This document shows, piece after piece, positions 1-11,367 of a stretch of 64,000 nucleotides of DNA (positions are counted from its first letter, which is position 1; the number at the start of each line of letters is the position of its first letter). The notes beneath the pieces are model-generated. The model did not search any database and was not told the DNA's origin. It worked only from the letters and a program-made list of their open reading frames with translations. A program made the translations under genes and the position numbers. The stretch is from Dugong dugon (Eukaryota > Chordata > Mammalia > Sirenia > Dugongidae). The DNA lies in contig CM057466.1 in NCBI GenBank assembly GCA_030035585.1, positions 60,209,233-60,273,232 on the forward strand, read 5' to 3'.

Positions 1-384
1 GTTTTCATCTGATCACTCCATTTATTCAGTCAATCCTGCAAATGTGTAGAACCACGAGAAAGTTCTAAACTTCTGTTTTACTTGTCAAAATACACAGGTA
101 ACATTTAGATTTCCAATAATTTAGATCTTCCAGTTAATCTTGTATAGACAGCCTGTCCTTTTAAAAACCACTCCTCTTCCTATTACTCCCCTGATCTCAG
201 GGGAAAAAAGAGGCCAAAAAACAAAAAATCCTGCTAAGCCATCCCTTGAGAGCTACTGCAAGTTCAGATTGCCATGAAAATGAGCTACAAAGCAATACAA
301 AGGACAAGGGAGGGATTTCGGTTAGATCTGCTGTCTTAGTATTGTTAGCTGTGGTGACCAAACCCCTTGCACTGATTTGATTTA
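1..384. other. Unannotated flank before the L1
   Basis: No gene, RNA or repeat family is recognised. The sequence is AT-rich with no long open frame that looks coding. It is the pre-insertion DNA into which the L1 landed. Confidence 0.6.
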
Positions 385-397
385 AGATACAAGCCCC
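385..397. repeat. Left TSD of the full-length L1
   Basis: 'agatacaagcccc' matches 8013-8025 with one substitution. It marks the exact 5' junction of the L1. Confidence 0.85.
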
Positions 398-1844
398 CCG
401 GAGGTGGGACCAAGATGGCGGAGTAGTCAAACGCTTCCAGTGGACCCTCTTACAACAAAGACCCGAAAAAACAAGTGATTTCGATTATATACGGCAATCT
501 GGCAGGCCCTGAACATCAAAGGCAGAGTTGAGGAACCGGACTGAGTGGCAGGGGGAGGGAGAGATGGTTCAGAAGCAGCTAGGAGTTGCCAGACTTGACC
601 CGGCCAGAGCCTGAGCCCTTCAGGCCTGATCTGCTCAGTGGTGAGCAGTGAGGCAGGCAAGCAGCCGTGCTCCAGAGGCATGTTTTCCACACTAGGAGAG
701 ACCCAGTACCAGAGACTCTTCACGGCTACCCAGAACCAGTGAGAAGCAGCCCTCCAAGAAAGATAAGTACTTGTGTACGGCTTACCGCATGGATCAAAAA
801 CGGCTTACCGCATGGGTCAAAAACAGCCCCCTTAGGGAAAAAGCTCTCTCCCATTTACCTCCACGTTCCCTGTTCTGAGCTGGTTCCTGGACCAGCTTCA
901 GCAATTGCCGAGACCCCTGGGCTGGAAGTAGGATCCGTCACACGCCTGGAGCCATTCTTCCTGCCTTGGAGTGTGAATAAATTAACAAACGGGAAAAAAT
1001 AAACTGCTGGCTCCCCTAAGCCAGGAACCCAGGGTAGGCACAGGTCCTTTGCCTAGGCACAGGCACAAGGGATCCACGGTCTTTGAGTGCCTTTCCCCAT
1101 GCATAGACTTGTCTGGGCCCATCTCAACAGTGTAGGCCTCATTACCACAGTACAACAGGGTGTGTACCGGAACTCTAACTTCAACCGTTTCAGCTGTGAA
1201 GTGGCAGGTTCTTGACATTTGACACTGCTCTCCCCATTAAGCAGGTTCTTCACCTACCCACATCAGGGGCCCGAGGACTGGTGGCTCCACGCATGCCACC
1301 TAGCCGCCTGTGATAGGGGCCCATGAATAAGAGGTGCCCCCAGTCCTTACAGCCAACAGCATTAGGTGCTCATAGTCTGGCATCAAAACCCACCAACCCA
1401 TGCACTCTAGGGAACAGGGACATGCCTTCCTCCTGGACACTCGGGGGTGGCCATCAGCCCCCTGTATTTCTCAGAGTGTGTCCCTCTGCTGCAGCCAGAT
1501 GCCTGTGCCTACACCAATCACCCATGCCTGTCTAGGACTGTAAGTGAGAGCCACACCACACACTTGGTGGCTATCTACCTGGGCACCTGAGCTGAATCCA
1601 TACAGGGGAATTGGGCAGACCGCTGAGCTCACATACCTAGTAACAGATCTAACCACCTGGTGACAGGACATTAGAGCTTCAAAGGTGCCAATAATCAAAC
1701 TAGCTCATACGAGCTGCCTATTTGGGCATATCAAAACAAAACAAGAAGCTAGGACACAGTAAGCAAACATAAAATAAATAAATATAATAACTTATTGATA
1801 GCTCAGAGACAACAGTCAGTATCAAATCACATAAGAGGCAGACC
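398..1844 (+). promoter_or_regulatory. L1 5' UTR with internal promoter
   Basis: About 1.45 kb lies between the left TSD and the ORF1 start. The first bases carry 'caagatggcggag' (410-422), which matches the YY1 site at the start of mammalian L1 promoters; YY1 sets the start point in human L1. The leader holds a 23-bp tandem duplication at 778-823. An antisense frame of 98 codons (427-723) sits in the same relative place as the primate ORF0. Promoter activity today is not implied. Confidence 0.8.
778..823 (+). repeat. 23-bp tandem duplication in L1 5' UTR
   Basis: Two adjacent copies of a unit beginning 'cggcttaccgcatgg' (778-800 and 801-823) differ at one base (gatcaaaaa versus ggtcaaaaa). 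It looks like a recent local duplication in the leader. Confidence 0.85.
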
Positions 1845-2824
1845 ATGATGGCTTCAGTAAGCTCCCAAAATAAAGACTCTAGAAATTTTCCAGAGGAGGA
1901 AAATTTCTTGGAAATACCAGAGACAGAATACAAAAGATTAATATACAGAACTCTTCAAGAAATTAGGAAGAAAATTAAGCAAAATGCAGAACAGGCAATA
2001 GGGGAAATTAAAAAGATTAGAGAGGAGCATAATGACAAACTTAACAGGCTGCAAGAATCCATAGAGAGACAGCAATCAGAAATCCAGAAGATTAACAATA
2101 AAATTTCAGAATTAGACAACTCAATACAAAGTCATAGGAGCAGAATTGAGGCAATGGATGTCAGAATTAGTGAGATTGAAGATAAAGCACTTGACACCAA
2201 CTTATTTGATGAAAAATCAGATAAAAGGATTAAAAAAAAAAAAAAGAAGAAACCCTAAGAATTACGTGGGACTTTATCAAGAGGAATAATCTATGAGTGA
2301 TTGGAGTACCCAAACCGGGGAGTGGGGGGGAGTGGGGGGGTGGGGGGATGGATAACAGAAAATACAGAGAGAATTGTTGAAGATTTACTGGCAGAGAACT
2401 TCCCTGATATTGTGAACTATGACAAGATATCTGTCAAAGATTCTCATCGAACCCCACATAAGGTAGCTCTCAAAAGAAAGTCACCAAGACATATTATAAT
2501 CAATCTCACGAAAACCAAAGATAAAGAGAGAATTTTAAGAGCGGCTAGGGATAAAAGAAAAGTCATCTAGAAAGGAGAGTTAATATGAATAAGCTCAGAC
2601 TACTCAGCAGAAACCATGCAGGTAAGAAGGCAATGGGAAGACATATATAAAGCCTTGAAGGAAAACAACTGCCAGCCAAGAGTTATATATCCAGCAAAAC
2701 TGTCTCTCAAATATGATGGCAAAATTAGGGCATTTCCAGATAAACAGAAGTTTAGGGAATTTGCAAAAACCAAACCAAAATTACACAAAATACTAAAGGG
2801 AGTCCTCCACTTAGAAAATCAGTA
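1845..2824 (+). pseudogene. L1 ORF1 (RNA-binding chaperone protein), broken
   Basis: ORF1p coats L1 RNA as a trimer in the cytoplasm. The first frame (1845-2258, 137 codons, starting with two Met codons) has an acidic N-terminus, then a long heptad-rich coiled coil at about residues 35-115, ending in the family motif 'RISEIEDK'. A run of 13 A at 2231-2243 then shifts the frame into a stop. The RNA-recognition part continues in 2301-2570, with 'ENFPD' and 'SPRHIIINLTKTKDKERIL', and the C-terminal domain in 2616-2825, with 'NCQPRVIYPAKLS'. The summed length is close to the usual ~330 residues. A G-rich run at 2317-2350 interrupts the middle part. At least two frameshifts make it non-functional. 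Confidence 0.92.
2317..2350 (+). repeat. G-rich run inside ORF1 (possible G-quadruplex)
   Basis: Four or more runs of 4-7 G are separated by 'agt', 't' or 'at'. It lies in the region that should encode the start of the RNA-recognition domain and looks like an expansion of a G-rich codon stretch. It fits the sequence rule for a G-quadruplex. Confidence 0.7.
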
Positions 2825-3268
2825 ACATCAGATAACAACCCAAGACTAGAACACAGGACAGAGCAACCAGATGTCAACCCAGATAGGGAAGTCACAAAAG
2901 TAAATCAAAGCTAAAACACTGAAAATAGGGAAACAGATGTAAATATGTAAAAGATGACAACATTAAAACAAAAAAGAGGGACTTAAAAAATGTAGACATA
3001 GATTTTTCATATGGAGAGGAAGTCAAGGCAATATACAGAAATAAAAGACTGGTATAAACTTAGAAAAATAGGCATAAATATTAAGGTAACTACAAAGGAA
3101 ACTAACAATCCTACAAGTCAAAATAAAAAACTAGAAAAATATAAAGACTCAGCAAATACAAAATCAACAACAACGAAAAAGATGAAAACACTTAAAGAAA
3201 AACGACTCAGCACAGAAAATTAAGTGGAACAAAGAAACTGTAAAGAACACACAAAAAAAGACATCAAA

Positions 3269-6200
3269 ATGACAGAACTAAACTTATACCTATCAATAAT
3301 TGTGTGAATGTAAATGGACTAAATGCACCAATAAAGAGACAGAGAGTGGCAGATTTGATTAAAAAACATGATCCGTCTATATGCTGCCTACAAGAGACAC
3401 AGCTTAGACTTAAAGACAAAAACAAACTAAAACTCAAAGGATAGAAAAAAATATATCAAGCAAACAACACTCAAAAAAGAGCAAGAGTGACAATATTAAT
3501 CTCTGACAAAATAGACTTTAAAATCCACCACAAAGGATAAGGAAGGACACTATATAATGATTAAGGGGTCAATACACCAGGAGGACATAACTATAATAAA
3601 TATTTATGCACCCAACAACAGTGCTCCAAAATACATAAAACAAACTAACAGTACAGAAAAGAGAGATAGACAGTTCCACAATAGCAGCAGGAGACTTCAA
3701 CACACCACTTTCAGTGAAGAACGGAACATCCAGAAAGAAGCTCAACGAAGACACGGAAGAGCTAAATGCTACAATCAACAAACTTGATCTCATAGACATA
3801 TACTGAACACTCCACCTAACAGCAGCCAAATATACTTTCTTTTCCAATGCACATGGAACATTCTCCATAATCGACCACATATTAGGCCATAAAGCAAGCC
3901 TTAACAAAATCCAAAGCATCAAAATATTACAAGGCATCTTTTCTGACCATAAAGCCATTTAAGTAGAAATCAACAACACAAAAAGCAAGGGAAAAAAAAT
4001 CAAACATGTGGAAACTGAACAACACCTTGCTCAAAAACCACTGGGTTATAAAGAAATTAAGGATGGAATAAAGAAATTCATAGAATTAAATGAGAATGAA
4101 AACACATCCTACCAGAACCTTTGGGACACAGCAAAACAATGCCGAGAGGTCCGTTTACAGCAATAAATGCACACATACAAAAAGAAGAAAGGGCCATAAT
4201 CAAAATATTAACCCTACAACTGGAACAAGTAGAAAGAGAGCAGAAAAAGAAGCCCTCAGGCACCGGAAAAAAGGAAATAATAAGTAGAGCAGAATTAAAT
4301 GAAATAGAGAATAGAAAAACAATTGAAAGAGTTAACAAGACCAAAAGCTGGTTCTTTGAAAAGATCAACAAAATTGATAAATCATTGGCCAAACTGACAA
4401 AAGAAAAACAGGAGAGGAAGCAGATAACCTGTATAAGAAATGAGATGAGTGATATCAGAATAGACCCAACTGAAACTGAAAGAATCATAACAGAATACTA
4501 TGGAAAATTGTACTCTAACAAATTTGAAAACCTAAAGGAAACGGACAAATTTCTGGAAACTCACTACCTACCTAAACTAACACAAACAGAGGTAGAACAA
4601 CTAAATAAATCCATAACAAAAGAAGAGATTGAAAATGTAATTAAAAAGCTCCCAACAGAAAAAAAAAGTCCTGGCCCAGATGGCTTCACTGGAGAATTCT
4701 AGCAAACTTTCAGAGAAGAGTTAACAGCACTACTCCTAAAGGTATTTCAGAACATAGAAAAGGATGGAATACTCCCAGACTCATTCTATGAAGCCAGCAT
4801 AACCCTGATATCAAAATCAGGTAAAGACACCACAAAAAAAGAAAATTACAGACCAATATCCTTCATGAACATTGATGCAAAAATCCTCAACAAAATTCTA
4901 GCCAATAGAATTCAGCAACATACCACAAATATAATTCACCATGATCAAGTGGGATTTATACCAGGTATGCAGGGATGGTTCAACATTAGAAAAACAATCA
5001 ATTTAATCCATCACGTTAATAAAACAAAAGACAAGAACCACATGATCTTATCAATCGATGCAGAAAAGGCATTTGACAAAGTCCAACACCCATTCATGAT
5101 AAAAACTCTCAACAAAATAGGAATAGAAGGGAAATTCCTCAATATAATTAACGGTATTTATTCAAAGCCAGCAGCCAACATCATCCTAAATGGAGAGACT
5201 TTGAAAGCATTCCCCTTGAGAACGGGAACCAGACAAGGATGCCCTTTATCACCACTCTTACTCAACATTGTGCTGGAGGTTCTAGCCAGAGCATTTAGGC
5301 TAGAAAAAGAAATAAAGGGCATCCAAATTGGTAGGGAAGAAGTCAAAGTATCTCTGTTTGCAGATGATATGATCTTATACACAGAAAACTGCGAAGAATC
5401 CACAAGAAAACTAATAGAATATTTCAGCAAAGTTTCAGGATACAAGAGAAACATACAAAAATCAGCTGGATTCCTTTACACCAATAAAGAGAACCTGGAA
5501 GAGGAAATCATGAAATCAATACCATTTACAATAGCCCCCAAGAAAATAAAATACTTAGGAATAAATCTAACCAGAGACGTAAAAGACCTATACAATGCAA
5601 ACTACAAGACACTACTGCAGGTAACCAAAAGAGACCTGCATAAATGGAAAAACATACCTTGCTTATGGATAGGTAGACTCAACATTGTGAAAATGTCAAT
5701 TCTACCCAAAGCAATTTACAGATACAATGCAATTCTTATCTAAATTCCACCAGCATTTTTTAATGAGACGGAGAAACAAATCACCAACTTCATATGGAAG
5801 GAGAAGAGGCCCTGGATAAGTAAAGCATTACTGAAGAACAACAAAGTGGGAGGCCTCACACTACCCGGTTTCAGAACCTATTATACCACTGCAGTAGGCA
5901 AAGCAGCCTGGTACTGGTACAACAACAGAAACATAGACCAATGGAACAGAGTTGAGAATCCAGATATAAGCTCATCCACCTATGAGCAGCTGATATTTGA
6001 CAAAGGCCCAAAGTCCGTTAACTGGAGAAAAGAGAGTCTCTTTAACAAATGGTGCTGGCATAACTGGATATCCATCTGCAAAAAACTGAAACAAGACCAA
6101 TACCTCATACCATGCACAAAAACTAACTCAAAATGGATCGAAGACTTAAATATAAAATAAAAAACGAAAAAGATCATGGAAGAAAAAATAGGGACAATGC

Positions 6201-7057
6201 TAGGAGCCTTAATACATGGCATAAACACAATACGAACCATAAGTAACAATGCACAAGCACCAGAAGAGAGACCAGATAACTGGGAGCTCCTAAAAATCAA
6301 ACACTTATGCTCATCAAAAGACTTCACCAAAAGAGTAAAAAGATAACCTACAGACTGGTAAAAAAATTTTTGGCTATGACAGTTCTGATCAGAGTCTAAT
6401 CTCTAAAATCTATAAGATACTGCAAAACCTCAACAACAAAAAGACAAATAACCCAATTAAAAAATGGACAAAGGATATGAACAGGCACTTTGCCAAAGAA
6501 GATATTCAGGTGGCTAACAGACACATGAAGAAATTCTCACGATCATTACCCATTAAAGAAATGCAGATCAAAACTACAATGAGATATCATCTCACCCCAA
6601 CAAGGCTAGCATTAAGCCAAAAAACACAAAACAATAAATGCTGGAGAGGTTGTGGAGAGACTGGAACACTTATACACTGTTGGTGGGAAGGTAAAATGGT
6701 ACAACCACGTTGGAAATCAATTTGGCGCTTCCTTAAAAAGCTAGAAATAGAAGTATCATAAGATCCAGCTATCCCAGTCTTTGGAATATATGCTAGGGAA
6801 ATAAGAGCTGTCACAGGATAGATATATGCACACCTATGTTCATTGCAGTGCTGTTCACAATAGCAAAAAGATGGAAACAGCCTAGGTGCTCATCAACGGA
6901 TGAATGGATAAACAAATTTTGGTATATCCACACAGTGGAATACTATGCAATGAATAAAAACAACAATGAAGCCGTGAAACATCTTATAACATGGAGGAGT
7001 CTGGAGGGCATTATGCTGAGTGAATTTAGTCAGTCACAGAGGACAAATATTGTATAA
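3269..7057 (+). pseudogene. L1 ORF2 (endonuclease / reverse transcriptase), broken
   Basis: ORF2p nicks target DNA and reverse-transcribes L1 RNA at the nick. The start is 'atgacagaactaaac' at 3269. A 2-base insertion (gtgtg, about 3302-3306) shifts the frame before the Asn-Gly motif of the apurinic-type endonuclease. The catalytic Glu motif 'LQETQ' is at 3385-3399, and a Trp-to-TAG stop follows at 3442-3444. From 4121 to 5743 one frame is open apart from a TAG at 4700-4702. It holds the fingers and palm of the polymerase with '[10 protein letters not shown]' and the active site 'FADD' at 5357-5368. The same frame resumes at 5846-6160. The Cys-rich C-terminal motif '[16 protein letters not shown]' is at about 6640-6690, one frame over. 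The end is the stop at 7055-7057. Length (~3.8 kb) is normal for L1. Confidence 0.94.
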
Positions 7058-8012
7058 GACCACTATTACAAGAACTGAATAAAAGGTTTAACACAGAAGA
7101 AAACATTCTTTGATGGTTATGAGGATTGGGAGGGAGGGTGAGGGTTATTCACTAACTAGACAGTAGACAAGTATTAGATGAAGGGAAGGACAGCACTCAC
7201 TACAGGGGAAGTCAGCACAACTGGACTAAACCAAAGCTAATAAGTTTCCTGAATATAATCAAACCCTTTGAGGGACAGAGTAGCAGGGGTAGGGGTCTGG
7301 GGACGATGCTTTCAGGGGACATCTATGTCAATTGGCATAACAAAGCTTATTATGAAAATGTTCTGCATCCTACTTTGGTTGAGTGGCATCTGGGGTCTTT
7401 TAAGCTTGCAAGCGGCCATCTAAGATGCATCAATTGGTCCCAACCACCTGGAGTAAAGGAGAATGAAGAACACCAAAGACACAAGAAAAGTAGTAGCCCA
7501 AGAGACAGAAAGGGCCACATGAACCAGAGACTTCATCAGCCTGAGACCAGAAGAACTAGATGGTGCCCGGCTACCACCAATGACCACCCTGACAGGGAAC
7601 ACAACAGAGAGTCCCTGATGGAGCAGGAGAAAGGTGGGGTGTAGAGCTCAAATTCTAGTAAGAAGACCAGACTTAATGGTCTGACTGAGACTGGAGGTAA
7701 CCCGGAGAGCATGGTCAGCCCAGAACTAAAACAATTCCCAAGGCCAACTCTTCAGACAGGGATTGGACTGGACTGTGTGGGACATAAAGTGATACTGGTG
7801 AGGAGTGTGCCTCTTAGCTCAAGTAGATACAAGAGACTAAATGGGCAGCTTCTGTCCGGAGGTGACATGGGAAGGCAGAGAGGGTCAAGAGCTGGTTGAA
7901 TGGACACGGAATCAGAGGTGGAAAGGAGGAGTGTGCTGTCACAGTTTGGGGAGAGCAATTAGAGTCACATAACAATGTGTGTATAAATTTTTGTATGTGA
8001 AAAAAATAAAAA
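7058..8012 (+). other. L1 3' UTR and A-rich tail
   Basis: About 950 bp after ORF2, ending in an A-rich tail with 'aaaaaataaaaaa'. The central part ('gaccagagacttcatcag' and after) recurs at 35.7 kb (+) and 42.6 kb (-), and more distantly at 21.3 kb (+). It therefore serves as the family tag in this window. Confidence 0.85.
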
Positions 8013-8025
8013 AGATCCAAGCCCC
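8013..8025. repeat. Right TSD of the full-length L1
   Basis: 'agatccaagcccc' directly after the A-rich tail pairs with 385-397. Confidence 0.85.
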
Positions 8026-8436
8026 GAGTTCCATGGTGAGGATGGTCTTCTTGATGACAAGCAGGGAGAGCCAGGAAACGGGCATCACTCACAGTGCCTT
8101 GAACACAGTGCCTTCTTTGTACGTCTCAGAGCAATGGACAGGTGAAACTCAATGGACAGAGGTGAACAGAGAACCGATTTCTTTAAAATGGAACACCTTA
8201 TTATCTACCTCCTCCTTCACCCCAACCTACAATGACCTAAATGCTTTGAGTTTCCTTTGATACCAGGCAGAAAGAGGTCTGTACCAATCCCTACCACTGT
8301 ATGAAACGAGAAAGTCATGCTGGGCAAAGAAGTTATTTTCAGATTTTCCTGACTCACTTAGAGGGTAGCATCCTTCCATTTACCATTGCCAGTTCATGGG
8401 GCAGAAAGAACTCAAGCCAGCCAACCCAAAAAATCC
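8026..8436. other. Unannotated spacer
   Basis: About 410 bp between the L1 and a SINE cluster. No recognised repeat and no coding signal. Confidence 0.5.
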
Positions 8437-8632
8437 ATTGCCAGTGAGTTGATTCCAACTCATGGCAACCCCATGTGTTACAGAGTAGAAATGCTCTGTA
8501 GAGTTTTCTTGGCTGTAATCTTTATAGAAGCAGACTGCTAGGTCTTTCTTCCATGGCATCACTAGGTAGGTTTGAACTGCCAACCTTTAGGTTAGTATTC
8601 GAGTACAAACAGCTTGCACCATCCAGGGACCT
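8437..8632 (-). mobile_element. AfroSINE, tRNA-Asn-like head (family A)
   Basis: The + strand shows the complement: the RTE-type tail ('gagttgattccaactcatgg') on the left, then the body, with the tRNA-like head on the right. First of three SINEs in the same orientation within 650 bp. Confidence 0.85.
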
Positions 8633-8639
8633 TACAATG

Positions 8640-8873
8640 GGATCAGGCTATTGTGATCTATAGGATTTTCATTGGCTGATTTTTTGGGAAGTAGATCACC
8701 AGGCCTTTCTTCCTAGTTGTAGTCTAGAAGTTATACTGAGATTTGTTCGGCATCACAGTAACATACAAGCCTCCACGGACAGACAGGTGGTGGCTGTGCT
8801 TCAGCTGCATTGGCCAGGAACTGAACGCGGGTCTCCTGCATGGAATGAGAATTCTACCACTGAATCGTCACTG
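8640..8873 (-). mobile_element. SINE with tRNA-Gly-like head (family B), tail-truncated
   Basis: Reading the minus strand, the head matches a tRNA-Gly start and B box ('ctgcattggccaggaactga' is its complement on +). The body 'cattggctgatttt...agtagatcaccaggcctttcttcc' is shared with copies at 18.8, 49.3, 51.7 and 59.2 kb. The distal RTE-like tail is missing. Confidence 0.8.
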
Positions 8874-8877
8874 CTCG

Positions 8878-9075
8878 AAAACCCACTGCAGTGCGTCCGA
8901 CTCATGGCAATTGCATGTGTTACAGAGCAGAGCTGCTCTATAGGGTTTTCTTGGTTGTAATCTTTACGGAAGCAGATTGCCAGGCCATTCTTCTGAAGCA
9001 TGGTTGAGTGGGCTTGAACCACCAACATTTCCGTTAGTAGTCAAGTGCAATCTGCTTGCACCTCCCAGGGACCTA
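8878..9075 (-). mobile_element. AfroSINE family A
   Basis: Complement of the tail ('gtccgactcatggcaattgc'), body ('gaagcagattgccaggcc') and head ('gggcttgaaccaccaac'). An A-rich stretch (about 9085-9123) follows the head side and does not belong to the SINE. Confidence 0.85.
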
Positions 9076-9249
9076 GGAACTATTTAAAAAAAAAAAAAAA
9101 TGCTGACAAAAAAAAAAAAAAAAGAACATTTGAAAACTCTAGAAAAAGTTTGTTATAATAAATCTAAAAAATAGCCTATCCACTGATTGCAATTGTGTGA
9201 AAATGATATTTTAAATTAAAAAGAAACATTAAAAGAAAACACCTATTGT

Positions 9250-9745
9250 AAACCCTCCGTAAACCCTCTGTAACTCCTGCTATCAACACCAGAAGCCTAG
9301 AAGCCACCCTTGGACTCCTTCTTCTCCTCAAACCCCATATGCAATCAGCCCTCAGATCTAGGAGACTTCATCTCTGAAATATTAATCCCTTCTTTCTCCA
9401 CCAAGGTTTTTTACAATCTAGTTCAAACTTACCTTTCCAGCCTTGCTTCCCACCACCCAACCCTTGAGCCACGCGGAAGGGTTTGCAGCTATGCTTTTTC
9501 ATGAATTCTGCCTCTGTGCACGCTCTTTCTCTTTCTGGAACGCCTTCTCTTCTTCCATTCTTGCCTTGAGAAACTCACCCTATTGTCTTCCCCAAACTCA
9601 CCTCTAGCATGAAGCTTTCCCAATTCATCTTGCCCCATAAGTCTGGCCGCCTCCACATTCCCTCAGAGCCCCCAGTGCATCCCTCGGCCCCAGGGCTTAT
9701 CATCACAATGCAATGAAATGATTGTACATGTCTGAGTAATGGGAG
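9250..9745 (+). mobile_element. L2 LINE 3' fragment
   Basis: Pyrimidine-rich text with L2 3' landmarks such as 'ctggaacgccttctcttc' and 'agcccccagtgcatccctcgg'. Heavily diverged, as expected of this old pan-mammalian LINE. Confidence 0.55.
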
Positions 9746-9774
9746 CTCCTAGAGGTCATGTCTATGGCTCCTAG

Positions 9775-10185
9775 TTACCAGTGCTGCTGCACACAATTAC
9801 CACAAGTGGATGGTGTTAAAAAACAGAAGTTTATTTTCTCACAGTTCTGGAGGCTGAAAGTCCAAATCAGGGTCTCGGCCATGTCTATTCCTTCCTTGTC
9901 AGTAGCCCTGAGCATTCGGTGACTCCTCGGCTTGTAAACAATCCTCACATGGCATCTGCCTTCCTGTGTGCATGTCCTGTGTGTGTGTCTCTGTGTCTAT
10001 TTTGGTCATTTTATAACTCAGAAGTAACTAAGTTTAGCACACACCCTACACTGACACCGCTCGTTAACATAACAAGAAAAACCCTATTTGCAAACATGAT
10101 CACTATAACAGGCGCGAGGATCAGGGATTCAACACATATTTTGGGAAGACACAGTTCAGTCTCTAACAGGCTCCATACCTCCATC
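9775..10185 (-). mobile_element. MLT1-like LTR (ERVL-MaLR)
   Basis: The + strand shows the complement of the conserved MaLR end: 'aacagaagtttattttctc', 'acagttctggaggctgaaag', then 'ctcacatggcatctgcc', and at the far side 'gggaagacacagttcagtc'. No TSD was picked out. Confidence 0.7.
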
Positions 10186-10582
10186 CCCAAGGACTCAAAA
10201 GGGGTGTTGCACATAGAAGATAATCAATAAATCAACCAATGCTTGGTGAATAAATGGTTTGGTGATGGAATGGGAGTGGTGGGTAGGGATGAACAAAAAT
10301 GAAAGTAGAGATACTATGGCTGGAGCAGAGGATGTGCTGTTTCTTCTTCAGTGAATTTGATATAATTAAAGAAATAAGAATAATGGCCGCCTGGGGCTTG
10401 GGTGGGAAGTAAAGAAGGAGGTGGACACTTAATATTCATTTCAAGAAGGCATGGAATTCCAGATCTATGCCCAAGTATCCGATGCTGAGAAAGAGAGGAG
10501 AAGTAAAACTTTCTTATTTCCCTTGTTTTTCTGTCTCTTTCCATAATCCTTTGCCATTTGGAGGACACTCGTTAATCTGCAA

Positions 10583-10770
10583 AGCCAGCCCCCTTTCCAG
10601 GCCATTAGTGCCAGGATGATGTGAAATAGCAGCCAGCCTGGGCCATTAGTGCCATGGTCATTTAAAACACCAGCCCACTCAGGTTATTAGTGAGCCAGGG
10701 CAATTTGAGTGAACAACCTGTCCAGACAATTAATGCCAAGGTAATTTAAAATGCCACCCCAATCGCAGGC
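10583..10770 (+). repeat. Degenerate ~41-48-bp tandem repeat, 4-5 units
   Basis: Units begin near 10583, 10632, 10671, 10714 and (partial) 10755. Each has the order 'c(c)agcc...ca(g/t)g', '(c/t)(c/t)attagtg', 'gcca(g/t)gg', '(a/c)atttaaaa'. Spacing varies by a few bases and identity is moderate, so the array is old. No known satellite family is recognised. Confidence 0.65.
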
Positions 10771-11367
10771 CTGCCAATTAGCAAGGTGTCTTCCATTTTA
10801 CAAATCGGGGTAGGTGGCTCTTTGGGTTCATTTGGGGGCCCTCCTTAGGGGCAGAGGAAGTGCCTGACCACTGAACAGCTCTCACTCGCTGTCCATGGGT
10901 TGGGACTCCTGACTGCAGGCAGATTTCTGGACTACAGACCTGTGAGTGGATGCTAACTCACAAATCTTAGAAACGCTGGCTTGTGTGCACAGTGGCCTCC
11001 TGTAAAAAGTGTTGGGCTACAGTAAGATTCTTAGCATGGGAGCACATATTGTAATGCAGATTTGCCTCCCAGACACTCTGGGGGAGGCAGAGCACCATTC
11101 AACAGCTTCTGCAAGGCCCCAGAGAATGCCAGCGTGTGCCAGCTGCCTGGGTATCACATAGAACAGCTATGCTCTTGGCACGCCAGAAGGGGTTGGGTGC
11201 CATCTCCCATTTTCTGCAAAATCCAGCCTAGAAGCACAGATGAGCTCTGCGTTCTGGGGTGTTCCTGAGGAGATTAGTGCTGTTGTCTGTCACACACATC
11301 ATGACTGAATCTGGAAAAGTTTGGGGAAGGCACAGGGTCGGGCCAGCTGGCACAAGTGGACACCTTA

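Larger units (their letters stand above)
398..8012 (+). mobile_element. Full-length L1 LINE, inactivated
   Basis: A complete LINE-1 in order: 5' UTR with a 'caagatggcggag' start motif, ORF1, short spacer, ORF2 with endonuclease and reverse transcriptase, 3' UTR and an A-rich tail. It is flanked by a 13-bp TSD, 'agatacaagcccc' at 385-397 and 'agatccaagcccc' at 8013-8025, one mismatch. The TSD sets the ends and shows one target-primed insertion of 7,615 bp. Both reading frames carry stops and frameshifts, so this copy cannot move by itself. Its 3' UTR is shared with truncated copies at 20.9, 35.6 and 42.1 kb, so the family was active in this lineage. Confidence 0.95.

Noticed and set aside
4078-4488. 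136-codon antisense frame
   Set aside because: Complement of L1 ORF2; A-rich coding strand gives stop-poor antisense.
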